Origin: Nitrosomonas stercoris
GTDB taxonomy: Bacteria; Pseudomonadota; Gammaproteobacteria; Burkholderiales; Nitrosomonadaceae
DNA: 64,000 nt
Assembly (NCBI GenBank): GCA_006742785.1
Contig: AP019755.1
Coordinates: 1,488,001 to 1,552,000, forward strand
Reading direction: 5' to 3'
How positions within the stretch are numbered: the first letter of the stretch is position 1; each line of letters opens with the position of its first letter. Of this stretch, positions 7,140 through 15,221 are shown piece after piece. A model generated the notes under the pieces. That model worked only from the letters and a program-made list of their open reading frames with translations, was not told the origin of the DNA and did not search any database. The translations under genes were made by a program, and so were the position numbers.

Positions 7140-8244
7140 ATGGAAGCTGAACGAATTAATGCATTAACTGGGCAGCTGGATGATTTGAAGCAGCGGGGTG
7201 AAGTATTACGGAGGTATCTTTGACTTTGACAGCAAGCAATTACGGCTAGAGGAGCTGGGGCGTCAATTGGAAGATCCTGCTGTTTGGAATGATCACGTGC
7301 GCGCCCAGGAAATCGGGCAGGAAAAGAAATCATTGGAAAAGGTGGTGTTAACTTTGCAATCACTTGAGCAGCAGTTGCAGGATGCACACGAGTTACTAGA
7401 GATTGCGCGCGAAGAAAAGGATGAGGAAATCTTGCTCAGTATTGCTGATGATGCGGCAGTGCTGGTGCAAACCGTGGAAAGCATGGAGTTTTTGCGGATG
7501 TTTTCTGATCCAATGGATCCCAACAATTGTTTCATTGATATTCAATCCGGTTCTGGTGGAACAGAAGCGCAGGACTGGGCTTCTATGCTGGAGCGCATGT
7601 ATTTGCGCTATTGTGAGCGGCAAGATTTGCAAGTGGAGTTGTTAGAAGAATCGCACGGTGATGTGGCTGGTATTAAGAGTGCTACGATAAAAGTAAGTGG
7701 TGATTATGCTTATGGCCATCTGCGTACGGAAACTGGGGTGCATCGCTTGGTGCGTAAATCTCCTTTTGATTCAGGCAACCGTCGTCACACCTCTTTTGCT
7801 AGCGTATTTGTTTATCCAGAAGTGGATGACAGCATTGAGGTGGATATTAATCCGGCTGACTTGCGGATAGATACTTATCGTGCTTCGGGAGCAGGCGGGC
7901 AACATATCAACAAAACTGATTCGGCAGTCCGAATTACTCATATCCCTACTGGCATTGTCGTGCAATGCCAGAACGGGCGTTCACAGCATCGTAATCGCGC
8001 TGATGCAATGACTGTATTGCGCTCCCGTTTGTATGAAGCGGAATTGAGCAAGCGTAACGAAACCAAGCAGGCTATCGAAGATTCCAAAACGGATATTGCC
8101 TGGGGGCACCAGATTCGCTCTTATGTATTGGATCAATCGCGCATCAAGGATTTGCGCACCAATATTGAGATAGGTAATACACAAGCAGTGCTGGATGGCG
8201 ATCTGGATACTTTTATTGAAGCGAGCCTGAAGCAAGGGGTGTAA
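7140..8244 (+). CDS. prfB: peptide chain release factor 2 (RF2), with programmed +1 frameshift
   Basis: RF2 ends translation at UGA and UAA. The ATG at 7140 opens a 27-codon frame that ends in TGA at 7221-7223. The ribosome must shift +1 at CTT-TGA to read on through codons starting at 7222, giving 367 residues, the normal RF2 length. The shift site has the known layout: an SD-like GGAGG just upstream, then TATCTTTGAC. Domain landmarks are the anticodon-mimic SPF in [15 protein letters not shown] and the GGQ loop in [18 protein letters not shown], which triggers peptide release. Low RF2 makes the in-frame UGA stall and favours the shift, so the gene is self-regulated. In related bacteria lysS often follows prfB; here an antiporter gene follows instead. 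Confidence 0.97.
7211..7223 (+). promoter_or_regulatory. RF2 autoregulatory frameshift site
   Basis: Internal SD-like GGAGG, then TAT, the slippery CTT and the in-frame TGA. Both the spacing and the CTTTGAC core match the known bacterial prfB recoding site. Confidence 0.93.
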
Positions 8245-8330
8245 CTTGCTGTATGGTGTTGCTGTAAAAGTAATCAGTCAGTCTGATTATTCAGTTCAAT
8301 TTTTAAACTGACCTACCATTTTTATAAAAC

Positions 8331-9587
8331 ATGACTCCTACTTTCATTGAGTTCGTCAGTGCGTTGTTGTTTACGCTAGCTATTGTGCATACTTTTAGCA
8401 CCGGTTTTTTCAAGAAACTGGCACATATTCAACCAGCACATGCAGGTGTCTGGCATCTGCTGGGGGAAGTGGAGGTTGTGTTTGGTTTTTGGGCGATGGT
8501 GTTGGTGGTCATGCTGTTTGCTGTGGAGGGTAATGAAACAGCGGTTGCTTACATTGATTCACGTAACTTTACTGAGCCAATGTTTGTATTTGTCATCATG
8601 GTGGTAGCGGGTACGCGCCCTATTTTGCAGACAGTCAAAGCGCTTGTGTTGCAGCTGACTCGTGTTATTCCGTTGCCAGGCAGCATGGGATTTTATTTGG
8701 TGGTGCTGACGTTAATCCCATTGTTAGGCTCTTTTATTACTGAACCAGCTGCCATGACGTTGGCCGCGTTAATTTTAGCGGAGCGTATTTTTTCGAAAGG
8801 TATTTCTGCCCATATGAAATACGCGACTTTGGCCGTGCTGTTTGTAAATATTTCCATTGGCGGAACGCTTACACATTTTGCAGCGCCCCCGGTTTTAATG
8901 GTGGCAGGTAAATGGGGATGGGATATGTGGTTTATGTTAGCAACCTTTGGCTGGAAAGCAGTCATTGCCGTGATAGTGAACGCGTTGGGTATCACGCTGA
9001 TGTTTCGTGAAGAATTGCGATTATTACCTGTTGTTGAGGAGGATCAGCGTAATACGGTGCCTCCGGTATTAGTGGCTATGCATTTGCTATTTTTGATCGG
9101 AATCGTCGTTTTTGCACATCATCCTGCCATCTTCATGGCTCTGTTCCTGTTTTTTCTAGGTGTTGTGCATGCTTATCAACACTATCAGGATCATTTAATT
9201 TTACGTGAAGGATTGCTGGTGGCTTTTTTTCTGGCTGGATTGGTGGTGTTGGGAGGACAGCAACAGTGGTGGTTACAGCCGTTGTTGATGAGTATGAACA
9301 GTGATCAGATGTTTTTTGGCGCAACGCTGTTAACAGCAGTCACCGATAATGCCGCACTGACTTATTTAGGATCACTCGTCGAGGGTTTGTCCGATGAGCT
9401 CAAATACGCATTGGTAAGTGGTGCGGTAACAGGCGGTGGGCTAACAGTGATTGCAAATGCACCTAATCCAGCTGGAGTAGCTATTTTACGTGATCATTTT
9501 GATAACAAGGCAGTACAGCTATTTAGATTACTACTAGCTGCACTCGTACCGACGTTAGTGGCAGCATTGGCATTTCGCTTGTTGTAA
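8331..9587 (+). CDS. putative Na+/H+ antiporter (PF07399 family)
   Basis: A 418-residue polytopic membrane protein with roughly ten or more hydrophobic segments, such as FVSALLFTLAIVHTF and LVVLTLIPLLGSF. It carries the conserved stretches ITEPAAMTLAALILAERIF, FVNISIGGTLTHFAAPPVLM, and a matching second half with LLTAVTDNAALTYLGSLVEG and VIANAPNPAGVAIL. These belong to the putative Na+/H+ antiporter family once called DUF1504, related to the ion transporter superfamily. The two half-motifs suggest an internal repeat. It sits in the inner membrane and would exchange sodium for protons. It lies 86 bases after prfB in the same direction and could share its transcript. The transported ion is inferred from the family name only. 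Confidence 0.8.
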   Translation: MTPTFIEFVSALLFTLAIVHTFSTGFFKKLAHIQPAHAGVWHLLGEVEVVFGFWAMVLVVMLFAVEGNETAVAYIDSRNFTEPMFVFVIMVVAGTRPILQTVKALVLQLTRVIPLPGSMGFYLVVLTLIPLLGSFITEPAAMTLAALILAERIFSKGISAHMKYATLAVLFVNISIGGTLTHFAAPPVLMVAGKWGWDMWFMLATFGWKAVIAVIVNALGITLMFREELRLLPVVEEDQRNTVPPVLVAMHLLFLIGIVVFAHHPAIFMALFLFFLGVVHAYQHYQDHLILREGLLVAFFLAGLVVLGGQQQWWLQPLLMSMNSDQMFFGATLLTAVTDNAALTYLGSLVEGLSDELKYALVSGAVTGGGLTVIANAPNPAGVAILRDHFDNKAVQLFRLLLAALVPTLVAALAFRLL

Positions 9588-9657
9588 TGAGATGTTCCTG
9601 AAGAACTTTTGACTTGCTGAGGTTATTGGTGGGTGTTGCGTGGTGTGGTGTAGATTC

Positions 9658-10191
9658 TCAACGTTTGTTGATGATACCCATATGCGGCTCAGGGTGTCCG
9701 TAGCGTCGTTCTTCCAGATAGCGTTTGAGCGGATCATGAATAACGCGAACGGCAATGTTATCCCAGGGAATTTCTTGCTCTTCAAACAGTTGAACTTCCA
9801 GACTTTCAATGCCTGGAGAAAAATCGAGATCCAGCAATTTTGCCTGAAATAGCATATAAACCTGGCTGATATGCGGCAGGCTGTAAATGGCATAAAGCTG
9901 ATGTATATCTACCCGGGCATTGGCTTCTTCAAGAGTTTCGCGCGCAGCCCCTTGTTTGAGCGTTTCGTTATTTTCCATGAAACCTGCGGGCAATGTCCAC
10001 TTGCCGCGATGAGGAGCAATCGCACGTTTACATAACAGAATTTTTCCTTCCCATTCTGGAATACAGCCGACAATTACTTTCGGATTTTGGTAATGAATAG
10101 TGTGACAATTAGGGCAAATATAACGCGGGAGTGTATCACCCTCGGGTATACCCAGCGTGACTGAATGGCCACATTCACTACAAAATTTCAT
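9658..10191 (-). CDS. Nudix hydrolase with N-terminal zinc ribbon
   Basis: A 177-residue hydrolase of nucleoside diphosphate derivatives. The N-terminus has a four-Cys zinc ribbon (CSECG near residue 4 and CPNCHTIHYQNP near 26). The Nudix box is GFMENNETLKQGAARETLEE followed by ANA. It has G-x5-E-x7-R-E-x2-E-E in place, but Asn replaces the second Gly, a change common in this zinc-ribbon subgroup. The layout is like NudC-type or COG1051 proteins, but too short for NudC itself (about 257 residues in E. coli). The substrate could be an NADH-like or ADP-ribose compound. It starts 21 bases after the DUF2914 gene on the same strand, so they are likely cotranscribed. Confidence 0.85.
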   Translation of the reverse strand: MKFCSECGHSVTLGIPEGDTLPRYICPNCHTIHYQNPKVIVGCIPEWEGKILLCKRAIAPHRGKWTLPAGFMENNETLKQGAARETLEEANARVDIHQLYAIYSLPHISQVYMLFQAKLLDLDFSPGIESLEVQLFEEQEIPWDNIAVRVIHDPLKRYLEERRYGHPEPHMGIINKR

Positions 10192-10212
10192 ATCTAAAAT
10201 AGCAATTGGTAA

Positions 10213-11124
10213 TTAATGGGTTACGCTGAAATTGAATTTGACCAACTCTTTGCCGGTTGTATCCGTAGCAGTGACATGCCAAGGACCCAGGTGCTGTCGA
10301 TTGAGTATCTTGCTGGAATAAGTACGCCAATCTTTAGTTCCAACCGGCAAGTTAACCCTGGCTACGCGTCTGTCGCGATAATACCAGTTTACAAAGATCT
10401 GTTTACCCTGGAATTGATTGAAGTGTAAGAACAGGAAGATGCCCCGACTGGGGCGGTTTGCAAGAGAAATACTATTAACAGTATCAACAGGCGTTCTTTG
10501 ATGCACATTGGAAGTAAGCTGAGCTTTGATGAGACCTGCTGGAAGTTCGATTTGAGTATTGTTTTCTTCAAGTAGATCAGTAGGAACTGTTGGTTTAACT
10601 TCAGGCTGGATTGGTAAATCGGTTACCGGTTCTTCAGTTATCAGCGACTCAGTGACTACCTCTGGCAAAGTATCGCTTTCGATCATTTCTGTGTCTTGAG
10701 ACGATTCGAATGGTGGATTCGCAGAATCAGTATCTATTGGTTCGTCTAATATGAATTGGTCTTCTATTATTTGAGCGGAAGGTGAGTTCTCGATAGGCTC
10801 GACAGGTAATTCAGGTTCTGCTATGGCTATGGCAGAAGAATTATCTGTATCCAAGTCAACCGTGGTTTCTGAAAGATCGTTGGAGAGCGCAGCATTTGAC
10901 GCATCATCGTGTGTATTCGAGCTAAAGGCTAACCATGCCAACAATGCCAAGATCAGTAACAGTATCAGAGATACTCCGATAATTCTGCGCCAGTGATATT
11001 CGTAGGTGGCTGGAGGAATAGCAGATGCTGCATCTTCTTGGGGAGGTGAAAGTTCTTGCTCAATAGCAGGGTGATCGTTAGGTTGATCCAGTCGAATACG
11101 AATTTTTAGCTGGTTGTCAGACAT
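10213..11124 (-). CDS. single-pass membrane protein with C-terminal DUF2914 domain
   Basis: 303 residues. A cytosolic N-terminus of about 48 residues is followed by a membrane segment (VSLILLLILALLAWLAF, about 51-67). Next comes a long acidic, Pro/Ser/Thr-rich spacer (about 70-195). The last 100 residues form a DUF2914 domain with SRGIFLFLHFNQFQGKQIF, VNWYYRDRRVARV and GPWHVTATDTTGKELVKFNF. DUF2914 is thought to act outside the cytoplasm as a beta-rich domain, but its role is unknown. The gene precedes the Nudix gene by 21 bases. An 82-base gap separates it from cbpM upstream, enough for its own promoter. Confidence 0.8.
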   Translation of the reverse strand: MSDNQLKIRIRLDQPNDHPAIEQELSPPQEDAASAIPPATYEYHWRRIIGVSLILLLILALLAWLAFSSNTHDDASNAALSNDLSETTVDLDTDNSSAIAIAEPELPVEPIENSPSAQIIEDQFILDEPIDTDSANPPFESSQDTEMIESDTLPEVVTESLITEEPVTDLPIQPEVKPTVPTDLLEENNTQIELPAGLIKAQLTSNVHQRTPVDTVNSISLANRPSRGIFLFLHFNQFQGKQIFVNWYYRDRRVARVNLPVGTKDWRTYSSKILNRQHLGPWHVTATDTTGKELVKFNFSVTH

Positions 11125-11206
11125 AGTGAATTAGATAGCATCCCTGTAGTAAATAAAACATAGGGTAATTATCGCAAAACATGCGTTAAATATGTTGATG
11201 GAATAG

Positions 11207-11503
11207 CTACAAATTGGTTCGAGCCAGCAAATTATCTCTTTCCTCTAGTAACTCGATGATCAGGGCAGCGCCTGCTAAATTAATATCCAGATCTTGTTGC
11301 AACCGCGAAATAATGAGTGCGCGTCGTAGCGAAATTCCGCTGAAAGACCAGCATTCTGGTTCGGGGCCAATGGGTTCAAGCACACCTTCTTGTACCAGAG
11401 CGATGACCCATTCAGTATCGACTTGGCAGATCTGGCAGAATTCGACTAGTGAGATGTTGTCACTTTCTTCAATGATGGAGCCGTGCAAGATGGTATGTTC
11501 CAT
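11207..11503 (-). CDS. cbpM: chaperone modulatory protein CbpM
   Basis: CbpM binds the J-domain of CbpA and blocks its chaperone and DNA-binding functions. This 98-residue protein has the MerR-like helix-turn-helix fold of the family: SLVEFCQICQVDTEWVIALVQEGVLEPIG, then SLRRALIISRLQQDLDINLAGAALIIELLEE. It starts 12 bases after the cbpA stop on the same strand, the usual cbpA-cbpM order. The Glu/Leu-rich C-terminal helix after DINLAG is typical. The length matches the family (about 100). Confidence 0.9.
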   Translation of the reverse strand: MEHTILHGSIIEESDNISLVEFCQICQVDTEWVIALVQEGVLEPIGPEPECWSFSGISLRRALIISRLQQDLDINLAGAALIIELLEERDNLLARTNL

Positions 11504-11515
11504 AGTAGCAGCTAA

Positions 11516-12460
11516 TCAACGATTGAGTTTGGTGCGCGGGTTGTAAGCGAGTTTTTGTTCCATCTCACGATACAGTGCGCGCGCTTGTTCATTATCAGCG
11601 GGTGGTAGGGTGATTTGTAAAATAACATATAGATCCCCTGGTGTTGAGCTGGGAATACCACGTCCTTTTAGACGCAACTTTTGTCCTGAGCGGGAATTAG
11701 GCGGAATTTTGAGATCAACTTTGCCAGTAGGGGTAGGAATGGCGATAGTTGCGCCTAACGCTGCTTCCCAAGGGGTAATCGGTAGTTCCAGGAAAATGTT
11801 TTTACCCTCGGTACTGAAGTATGGGTGAGCTTTAAAGATTACTTCAAGATATAAATCTCCTGCTTTGCCTTGACCTACGCCGGGGCTACCTTGACCAGCT
11901 AGTCGAATATGCTGCCCTTGTTGTATACCTTTGGGAATACGTACTTTCAAGGTGCGTTCCCGGGTATGCGGCCTTCCTTCTGGACTGAGTTCCGTGTGTT
12001 GTAATGTCAGATTGCGGATGCCACCGTTAAAGGAATCCTCCAGATCAACGGTTATTTTTGCGTGAGAGTCTTGTCCCTGTTGATTAAATCCACGTGTACT
12101 ATGCTGACTCCTTCCTTGATTGCGCCCAAATAATGCTTCAAAGAAACTGCTAAATTGTGAGGCGGTTGATTGTGTAAAATCATTGCTATGGAATTCAAAT
12201 CCTTGTCCCCATTCGGGTGGAGGTTGAAATTCCTGTCCGCTTTTCCAACTCGAACCTAAACGATCATAGGCTGCTCGTTTTTCAGGATCTTTTAAAACCT
12301 CGTAAGCTTCACCCACTTCTTTGAAATGTATTTCAGCATCTGGTTCTTTGCTGACATCTGGGTGATATTTACGTGCCAGTTTGCGATAAGCGCGTTTGAT
12401 ATCATCCTGTGTCGCATCACGTGCGACATCCATAATCTGATAGTAATCCTTATATTCCAT
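11516..12460 (-). CDS. cbpA: DnaJ-class co-chaperone, curved-DNA-binding protein CbpA
   Basis: A 314-residue J-protein that stimulates DnaK and can bind curved DNA. The J-domain (residues 1-70) has the HPD motif in [13 protein letters not shown] and the start [21 protein letters not shown] Gly/Phe/Gln-rich linker follows (about 75-130). The two C-terminal beta domains (about 130-305) carry [32 protein letters not shown] and the DnaJ-like [15 protein letters not shown]. The Cys-rich zinc centre of DnaJ is absent, as expected for CbpA. It is followed at once by its inhibitor gene cbpM. Confidence 0.93.
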   Translation of the reverse strand: MEYKDYYQIMDVARDATQDDIKRAYRKLARKYHPDVSKEPDAEIHFKEVGEAYEVLKDPEKRAAYDRLGSSWKSGQEFQPPPEWGQGFEFHSNDFTQSTASQFSSFFEALFGRNQGRSQHSTRGFNQQGQDSHAKITVDLEDSFNGGIRNLTLQHTELSPEGRPHTRERTLKVRIPKGIQQGQHIRLAGQGSPGVGQGKAGDLYLEVIFKAHPYFSTEGKNIFLELPITPWEAALGATIAIPTPTGKVDLKIPPNSRSGQKLRLKGRGIPSSTPGDLYVILQITLPPADNEQARALYREMEQKLAYNPRTKLNR

Positions 12461-12508
12461 TGCTATAGCATCATCTGGATAAAATAAATAATGTCGAACG
12501 TGTAAGTA

Positions 12509-14170
12509 TCAAGCTGCATCGTCTACGCAGTATACTTGGTCACGTCCTAGTCGCTTGGCCTCATATAATGCAGCATCAGCACGAGCAATAAGATCACTTG
12601 CTGTGGTATCAGTTTGATGGCTTTGTGTAATACCGATGCTGAGCGTGATAGGAAGCGGATGTGCTTCAAGTGTGAGGCAGGTGGCTTTAACTTCAGCACG
12701 AATACGTTCTGCAATGATGCTTGCTGCATGTAAATCAGTTTCGGTCAAAACTATCATGAATTCATCCCCTCCATAACGTGCAGCATAGTCTATTGTCCTG
12801 ATAGATTTCAATAGAACCGTAGCAACCATCATCAGGATTTTGTCACCGACAATATGGCCAAGCTCATCGTTGATATTTTTGAAGTGATCAATATCTATCA
12901 TTAGCAAACAAAAAAGGCGGTGGTGTCGTTTAAGTCTAGCGAGCTGCTCTGCCAATATGACGTTGAGTTTGTTGCGATTATATAGACCCGTCAAACCATC
13001 TGTAATGGAAAGCTTTTGCAGCAATTGATTTTGCTGCTGCATAGCTTGGTTGGCAGCCAGTATTTCTGTACGCTGGGAGCGTAATGAATTAGTCATGTGA
13101 TTAAACATATCAGTCAGTTGACCCACTTCATCTTTATGTCTGATTGGCAATTGAATATCCAGATTGCCTTCGACAATAGATCTGGCTGCACCGATCAATC
13201 GTTTCAGTGGTGTGACAATGGAATGCCCCATGTATAGTGCGACACCGGTAATAATGACGACAAGCATGCCGACGAACTCAATAAAACGATCACGTAATTT
13301 TATCCATGCTGCTTGTATGGAGCTGTAGTAGTTTTGTTCTACCAGAATGACAGCTGGAATTGCTTCTGATAAATAAGTAAGACCAATTGCTTGCGGATAA
13401 GCGAGTCCTTCATAAGTGACCGATTCCTCATCCATCTGCATCAGTTCCCATTGCTGTGAACTAAGAGTTGTCTGGTGATCAACATTGGGAGCACTGCTCA
13501 GTAGGACATTGCCCTTGTGATCCAGCATAGTGATTTCGCCGGCTGCAAGTTTCTTGATTTCCATCAATTTGCTCTTGAACGTGCCTATATCCAGTGTGGC
13601 TGCAATAGCACCGATGCGTTGATTATCGTATGACAGTACCGGGAAGGTGATGCTGACGGTAGCAGTTGCAAAATGATTATTCCAAACAGGAGGAATAGCA
13701 ATCACACCTGAAGTGAGCAGGGCATGTGTCCATTTCTCAGGTACTTTGTGTACTTCAGGTGTATTGCTGCTGCTGGCAATAATCTTACCCGCATGATCGA
13801 AAACAGTTAATTCCAGTATTTCATCCAGTTTTTCTTGTACGGAATACAAATAATCAACCATATTGGATGATATTTGTTTGGTATCAGTGAGTTCGTTATC
13901 AGTACCCGGCTGCTGCAGAACTGTTAAACCTTCAATGACTGTATTGGAAGTGGAGAGCGCACGAATGGCAAGCATGTTTTCTTCGGACCATTTGTTGAGC
14001 TGACGATTGATATTGTCAATAAGGACGCGTAACTCTCGTGTGACGCTATCATTGATAAGCGCCTCATTTTGCTTGAACGACAGCAGACCAAGCCCGATTG
14101 TTGGTAGCAATGTGGAAATCACCGCAAACACCACTAATTTGCTTTTTATACTGTATACATCCGGTTTCAA
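12509..14170 (-). CDS. membrane diguanylate cyclase (periplasmic sensor-HAMP-GGDEF)
   Basis: A 553-residue enzyme that makes cyclic di-GMP from two GTP. TM1 is at about 12-30 and TM2 at about 300-320, bounding a periplasmic dCACHE-like ligand-sensing region with FPVLSYDNQRIGAIAATLDI. A HAMP domain follows (about 320-370), with a short coiled coil (RSQRTEILAANQAMQQQNQL). The GGDEF domain covers about 390-550, starting ITDGLTGLYNRN and with the active-site GGDEF near 467 in RYGGDEFMIVL. An RxxD inhibitory site (RTID) sits five residues before it, so product feedback is likely. It lies between the ABC permease gene and cbpA on the same strand, with gaps of 48 and 63 bases. The signal sensed is unknown. 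Confidence 0.9.
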   Translation of the reverse strand: MKPDVYSIKSKLVVFAVISTLLPTIGLGLLSFKQNEALINDSVTRELRVLIDNINRQLNKWSEENMLAIRALSTSNTVIEGLTVLQQPGTDNELTDTKQISSNMVDYLYSVQEKLDEILELTVFDHAGKIIASSSNTPEVHKVPEKWTHALLTSGVIAIPPVWNNHFATATVSITFPVLSYDNQRIGAIAATLDIGTFKSKLMEIKKLAAGEITMLDHKGNVLLSSAPNVDHQTTLSSQQWELMQMDEESVTYEGLAYPQAIGLTYLSEAIPAVILVEQNYYSSIQAAWIKLRDRFIEFVGMLVVIITGVALYMGHSIVTPLKRLIGAARSIVEGNLDIQLPIRHKDEVGQLTDMFNHMTNSLRSQRTEILAANQAMQQQNQLLQKLSITDGLTGLYNRNKLNVILAEQLARLKRHHRLFCLLMIDIDHFKNINDELGHIVGDKILMMVATVLLKSIRTIDYAARYGGDEFMIVLTETDLHAASIIAERIRAEVKATCLTLEAHPLPITLSIGITQSHQTDTTASDLIARADAALYEAKRLGRDQVYCVDDAA

Positions 14171-14233
14171 AATAGATTACGCCATAGTAATAATAAAAAG
14201 TGGTTGCTCACACTTATAAATAAGCAAAAATAA

Positions 14234-15211
14234 TTATTCCAGTCGTACCCTTGGATCCGCTAGTGTGTAAGAAATATCAGTCAGTATCAAACCAGCGATA
14301 TACAGTAGTGATCCTAAAAATACCATTGCACGTACAATGGCAAAATCTTGTGACTGAATTGCATCAATGGTGTAGCTACCCAGCCCTGGAATGCCAAAAA
14401 AGGATTCGGTAATTAATCCACCGAGAAATAACAGGGGAATCACCACTACAACTCCGGTCAGGATAGGGATCATCGCATTTTTGAGGACATGTCTGAATAG
14501 TACGATGTTTTCTGATAGCCCTTTGGCTCGAGCGGTACGCACATATTCTTTATTGATTTCTTCCAGGAAAAGTGTGCGATACCAACGTGTATTGGCGCCA
14601 GCGCTGCTGATTACTCCAACAATGACTGGTAGTATCAGAAAGCGTGTGGTATCTAATCCGCTGCTGTAGCCGGATATGGGCACAAGGTGCCAAAGCTTGC
14701 CAACCAGAAATTGTCCCGCAATGATATAAAACAGGCTGGAGATAGACATCAGCGTCACGCATAACACCACCCCCCAAAAATCGATATAGGTGGCTCGGAA
14801 GAAAATCATGATGAGTGCAAAGGTAATATAAACCAGTAACCCAAGTAGAAAAACAGGCAAGGCAATGGCAAGACTGGGCCACATGCGTAGCTGGATTTCA
14901 TGCGCGATATCGCGCCCATCATCAGCACGGCCAAATTCAAAAGCAAACATGGCCACTGATTTTTCAAAAAAGATTGTGTTGGTCAGTTTTTCAATACCGG
15001 TAGCGGATTGGTTATAGAGCAGTGGTTTGTTGTAACCATGTTCCTGTTTCCATTTCCAGATAGCTTCTTCAGTAACATGTTTGGTTCCCAAATGCATCCG
15101 TGCCATGTCATCAGGTGTATTGACTATAAAAAAGAGTGCAAATGTAATCAGGTTGACGCCAATCAATATTGGAATTGCATACAGTAATCGGCGGATAATA
15201 TAGTTCAGCAT
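14234..15211 (-). CDS. peptide/oligopeptide ABC transporter permease (YejB/OppB type)
   Basis: A 325-residue inner-membrane permease with the N-terminal signature MLNYIIRRLLYAIPILIGVN and about six membrane segments. The binding-protein-dependent permease EAA loop is EYVRTARAKGLSENIVLFRHVLKNAMIP near the middle of the second half. The long periplasmic loop after the first helix (PDDMARMHLGTKHVTEEA) is typical of YejB-like proteins. It starts 10 bases after the binding-protein gene and is surely cotranscribed with it. The second permease and ATPase expected to follow are not in the window; the next gene is a diguanylate cyclase. Confidence 0.87.
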   Translation of the reverse strand: MLNYIIRRLLYAIPILIGVNLITFALFFIVNTPDDMARMHLGTKHVTEEAIWKWKQEHGYNKPLLYNQSATGIEKLTNTIFFEKSVAMFAFEFGRADDGRDIAHEIQLRMWPSLAIALPVFLLGLLVYITFALIMIFFRATYIDFWGVVLCVTLMSISSLFYIIAGQFLVGKLWHLVPISGYSSGLDTTRFLILPVIVGVISSAGANTRWYRTLFLEEINKEYVRTARAKGLSENIVLFRHVLKNAMIPILTGVVVVIPLLFLGGLITESFFGIPGLGSYTIDAIQSQDFAIVRAMVFLGSLLYIAGLILTDISYTLADPRVRLE

Positions 15212-15221
15212 AATCAGTAAG

